Of a DNA stretch of 7,651 nucleotides, positions 5,097 to 7,651 are shown in pieces. The stretch covers positions 1-7,651 of the forward strand of contig JAHFPO010000117.1 in the NCBI GenBank assembly GCA_023266695.1. The letters run 5' to 3'. The notes under the pieces are model-generated. The model did no database searches and had not been told where the DNA came from. It saw only the letters and a program-made list of their open reading frames with translations. The number at the start of each line of letters is the position of its first letter. The first letter of the stretch is position 1. Both the position numbers and the translations under genes were made by a program. The stretch comes from Hyphomicrobiales bacterium. GTDB lineage: Bacteria > Pseudomonadota > Alphaproteobacteria > Rhizobiales > Xanthobacteraceae.

Positions 5097-5906
5097 GTGT
5101 CTAAAAAATCCAGACAACCGAAATCATCCAAACCGCCGACGCGGGAAGAAATCCTCGCCTTCATCGCCGAACGAGGCGATCGCATCGGCAAGCGCGAGAT
5201 TGCGCGCATCTTCCGGCTCGATGCCGTCGGCAAGCGTCAGCTGAACGCGCTTCTCCGTGACATGCGTGCGGAGGGCCGCATCGATCACCGCCGCCGCAAG
5301 CTCCACGTTCCCGGCCAGTTGCCGGCGGTGGTGGTCGCCGAAGTGACCGGCCGCGACGCGGACGGCGAACTGATCGCTGCGCCGGTCGAATGGGACGCGG
5401 CCGAGCACGGCTTGGCGCCCAGGATCCGCCTCGTCTTCGGCCGCCGCCCGCAGGCGGGCCCCGCCCCCGGGGTCGGCGACCGCATGCTCCTGCGCACCGA
5501 GAAGAACGAGCCGGACGACCCGGCGAGCCATTCCGGCCGCGTCATCAAGCTGCTCGAAAAGGCGCGCACCCAGGCGCTCGGCATCTACCGGCCGTTGCCG
5601 GGCGGCGGCGGCAGGCTCACGCCGGTCGACAAGAAAAGCCTCGGCCGCGAGCTCGCGATCCCGCCCGGTGCCGAGGGCGGGGCGACGGATGGCGACCTCG
5701 TCACCGTCGATCTCCTGGCGCAACGCGCCTTCGGGCTTCAGAGCGCGCGCGTGCGCGAGCGCCTCGGCTCGCTCAAGTCCGAGCGCGCGGTGAGCCTGAT
5801 CGCGATCCACGCCCACGGCATTCCCAATGGCTTCCGCCGCGAGGCGATCGCGGAAGCGGAGGCGGCAGAGCCCGTCCGCCTCGAGGGCCGCGAGGACTGG
5901 CGCTAG
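5097..5906 (+). CDS. RNase R N-terminal fragment as read to the TAG (269 aa)
   Basis: If the TAG at 5904-5906 is real and not read through, translation gives only the winged-helix and OB-fold RNA-binding part, ending LEGREDWR. It has no catalytic residue, so it could bind RNA but not cut it. It belongs to the rnr entry and is listed because it is the product predicted literally from the sequence. Confidence 0.5.
   Translation: MSKKSRQPKSSKPPTREEILAFIAERGDRIGKREIARIFRLDAVGKRQLNALLRDMRAEGRIDHRRRKLHVPGQLPAVVVAEVTGRDADGELIAAPVEWDAAEHGLAPRIRLVFGRRPQAGPAPGVGDRMLLRTEKNEPDDPASHSGRVIKLLEKARTQALGIYRPLPGGGGRLTPVDKKSLGRELAIPPGAEGGATDGDLVTVDLLAQRAFGLQSARVRERLGSLKSERAVSLIAIHAHGIPNGFRREAIAEAEAAEPVRLEGREDWR
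5904..5906 (+). other. In-frame TAG within rnr
   Basis: The context is GAG-GAC-TGG-CGC-TAG-CTC-TCC-CTC-CTC-ACC-ATC-GAC, that is REDWR-stop-LSLLTID. E. coli RNase R has an acidic residue at the matching place as I recall (DLRDLPLVTID), so GAG-to-TAG, a single G-to-T change, is the simplest origin. The stops visible for dprA, the 62-aa gene, topA and rnr's own end are all TGA. Confidence 0.9.
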
Positions 5907-7364
5907 CTCTCCCTCCTCACCATCGACCCGCCCGACGCCAAGGATCACGACGACGCCGTCCATGCCGAGCCCGACCGCGATCCCGCCAATCCGGGCGGTC
6001 ATGTCGTCACCGTCGCCATCGCCGACGTGGCGCATTACGTGCGGCCGGGCTCGGCGCTCGACCGCGAAGCGCTCGAGCGCGGCAATTCGGTTTATTTCCC
6101 CGACCGCGTGGTACCGATGCTGCCCGAGCGATTGTCCGCCGATCTCTGCTCGCTCCGCCCCGACGAGGACCGCGCCGCCCTCGCGGTCCGCATGGTGATC
6201 GGCGCCGACGGCCGCAAGCGGCGCCACTCGTTCCATCGCGTGATGATGCGCTCGGCCGCGAAACTCTCTTATGCAGAGGCGCAGGCCGCGATCGACGGCC
6301 GCCCCGACGCTTCGACCGCGCCGCTTCTTGATCCGGTGCTGAACCCGCTCTATGCCGCCTATCGCGTCCTCGCCAAGGCGCGCGACGCGCGCGAGCCGCT
6401 CGCCCTCGATATTCCCGAGCGCAAGATCCTGTTGAAGCCCGACGGCACCCTCGATCGCGTGGTCAGGCCCGAGCGGCTCGATGCCCACCGGCTGATCGAG
6501 GAATTCATGATCCTCGCCAATGTCGCCGCCGCCGAGAGCTGCGAAGAGCGCCGCGTGCCTCTGCTTTATCGCGTGCACGACGCGCCGGCGCTGGAGAAGG
6601 TGGCGGCGCTGCGCGAATTTCTCTCCACCCTCGAGATCAAACTGCCGCAGGCGAACGTGCTCCGGCCCGCCGATTTCAACCGCGTGCTCGCGCGGGTGAA
6701 AGGAAGCGACGTGGAACGGCTAGTGCACGAGGTGACGCTGCGCGCCCAGGCGCAGGCGGAATATTCGGCGGCGAACTACGGCCATTTCGGCCTCATGCTC
6801 CGCCGCTACGCCCATTTCACCAGCCCGATCCGCCGCTATGCCGATTTGATCGTTCACCGCGCGCTCATCCGCGCCCTCGGGCTCGGGCCGGGCGCGCTGC
6901 CCGAGATCGCGTCCGAAGCGCTCGCCGAGATCGGCGCGCGCGTCTCCGCCGCCGAGCGCCGGGCGATGGCGGCCGAGCGCGAGACCGCCGACCGGCTGAT
7001 CGCGCATTTCCTCGCCGACCGCATCGGCGCGACCTTCCGCGGGACCATCGCCGGCGTCACCCGCGCCGGCCTGTTCGTGAAGCTCGACGACACCGGCGCC
7101 GACGGCTTCATTCCGGCGCGCACGCTGGGCGCCGATTTCTTCCGCTACGAGGAAGGCCATCATGCCCTCGTCGGCGAGCGCACCGGCGAATCCCACCGGC
7201 TCGGCGACCGGGTGGAAGTGAAGCTCGTCGAGGCGATCCCGATCGCGGGCGCGCTCCGCTTCGAGCTCATCTCCGAGGGCCGCTATGATCTGAAGCCCGG
7301 CCGCAAGCGGCACCAGCCGCGTCCGCATCGCCAGCCCGGTCGCCATCGGCGCGCAAGAAGGTGA
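5907..7364 (+). other. RNase R C-terminal open part (RNB catalytic and S1 domains)
   Basis: The frame stays open for 485 codons after the TAG, starting two residues before the LLTID segment. The first plausible in-frame restart is GTG at 6027, which lies after the metal-binding aspartates (5925-5954). A restart product would therefore lack the catalytic cluster, while keeping the YAHFTSPIRRY motif and the S1 domain. No ribosome site stands out before it. This is the downstream part of the rnr pseudogene, not a separate gene. Confidence 0.6.
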
Positions 7365-7371
7365 GCGAGCC

Positions 7372-7651
7372 GTGAACGAATTCGCCGAATTGCTGTCGCG
7401 CCGGGAGCCGGCGATGCGCGGTCCCTATCGCCGGCCGCGCGACTCGGCGACGCTCATCCTCCTCGACGGCTCGTCCGCGTTGCCCCGCGTGCTCTTGGGC
7501 CGGCGCAACGAACGCCATGTCTTCATGCCGGGCAAGTTCGTGTTCCCGGGCGGGCGGGTCGACGCCGCCGATGGCCGCATGGACGCCGTGGGCGCGCTCG
7601 ATCGCGAGAGCGAGCAGCGCCTCTGCGCACGCATGACGCGGCCGAGCCCCG
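7372..7651 (+). CDS. NUDIX hydrolase, N-terminal part (3' end outside window)
   Basis: NUDIX proteins hydrolyse nucleoside diphosphates linked to another group, such as NTPs, ADP-ribose or CoA. The visible 93 residues include SATLILLDGS, VLLGRRNERHVFMPGKFVFP and GGRVDAADGRMDA. This is the first strand of the fold and the PGG segment that comes before the NUDIX box; the box itself (GX5EX7REUXEEXGU) lies beyond the window, so the catalytic glutamates cannot be checked and the substrate cannot be named. The start is taken as GTG 7372, seven bases after the rnr stop and preceded by AAGGTGAG; ATG 7414 (codon 15) is an alternative. The tight spacing suggests co-transcription with rnr and possibly translational coupling. 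A NUDIX gene after rnr is a familiar order in Rhizobiales as I recall. Confidence 0.82.
   Translation, partial: MNEFAELLSRREPAMRGPYRRPRDSATLILLDGSSALPRVLLGRRNERHVFMPGKFVFPGGRVDAADGRMDAVGALDRESEQRLCARMTRPSP

Larger units (their letters stand above)
5097..7364 (+). pseudogene. rnr: Ribonuclease R with one in-frame amber stop
   Basis: RNase R is a 3'-to-5' exoribonuclease of the RNB family that degrades structured RNA. The frame runs from GTG 5097 (MSKKSRQPKSSKPPTREEIL) to TGA 7362-7364: 756 codons including the final stop, normal for alphaproteobacteria. It is interrupted once, by TAG at codon 270 (5904-5906), with no frameshift. In order come an N-terminal winged-helix part (about codons 14-62), cold-shock/OB regions (about 75-240), the RNB catalytic domain with the acidic cluster at Asp277, Asp283, Asp285 and Asp286 (codon numbers counting the TAG), the YAHFTSPIRRY signature at 571-581, an S1 domain (about 641-725) and a basic tail. 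Sequence on both sides of the stop is well conserved, so this is a very recent mutation, a base error or a readthrough codon. There is no strong ribosome site before the GTG. The identity is secure; the functional state is open. Confidence 0.87.

Noticed and set aside
5124..6578. 484-codon minus-strand frame across rnr
   Set aside because: It is an antisense shadow of the same kind. It spans the rnr TAG without a stop, but its composition is that of complementary GC-rich codons.

Overview
The window is high-GC DNA with strong G/C at third codon positions. The order dprA - topA - rnr - NUDIX hydrolase, the protein sequences and the families of palindromic intergenic repeats all point to an alphaproteobacterium, most likely of the Hyphomicrobiales (Rhizobiales). 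This assignment comes from remembered family and neighbourhood patterns, not from a database search.

Layout: (1) 3-920 (+), the 3' part of dprA, a DNA-processing protein that loads RecA, cut by the left edge. (2) 931-1096, an intergenic element of nested hairpins with inverted ends, lying between the two converging genes dprA and a small unknown gene. (3) 1099-1287 (-), a gene for a 62-residue helical protein of unknown function, divergent from topA, with candidate promoters for both genes in 1334-1458. (4) 1520-4222 (+), intact topA, DNA topoisomerase I of 900 residues, with a zinc finger, degenerate C-terminal repeats and a Lys/Ala tail encoded by an 18-bp tandem repeat. (5) 4223-5096, an unusually long gap of 874 bp with no convincing protein gene. 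It holds an AT-rich patch, a GC-rich highly structured stretch (about 4355-4592, candidate non-coding RNA), two different palindromic repeat elements (4593-4672 and 4741-4873) and two perfect palindromes. (6) 5097-7364 (+), rnr (ribonuclease R), complete in length and frame except for one in-frame TAG at 5904-5906, just before the catalytic acidic cluster. (7) 7372-7651 (+), the 5' part of a NUDIX hydrolase gene, 7 bp after rnr and cut by the right edge.

The recognisable genes are housekeeping genes for nucleic-acid handling: DNA uptake and recombination, supercoil relaxation, structured-RNA decay and probably nucleotide clean-up. No transposase, CRISPR array, toxin-antitoxin pair, phage gene, tRNA or rRNA was found. 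The two points most worth a second look are the lone amber codon in an otherwise well-preserved rnr, and the structured repeat-rich topA-rnr gap.
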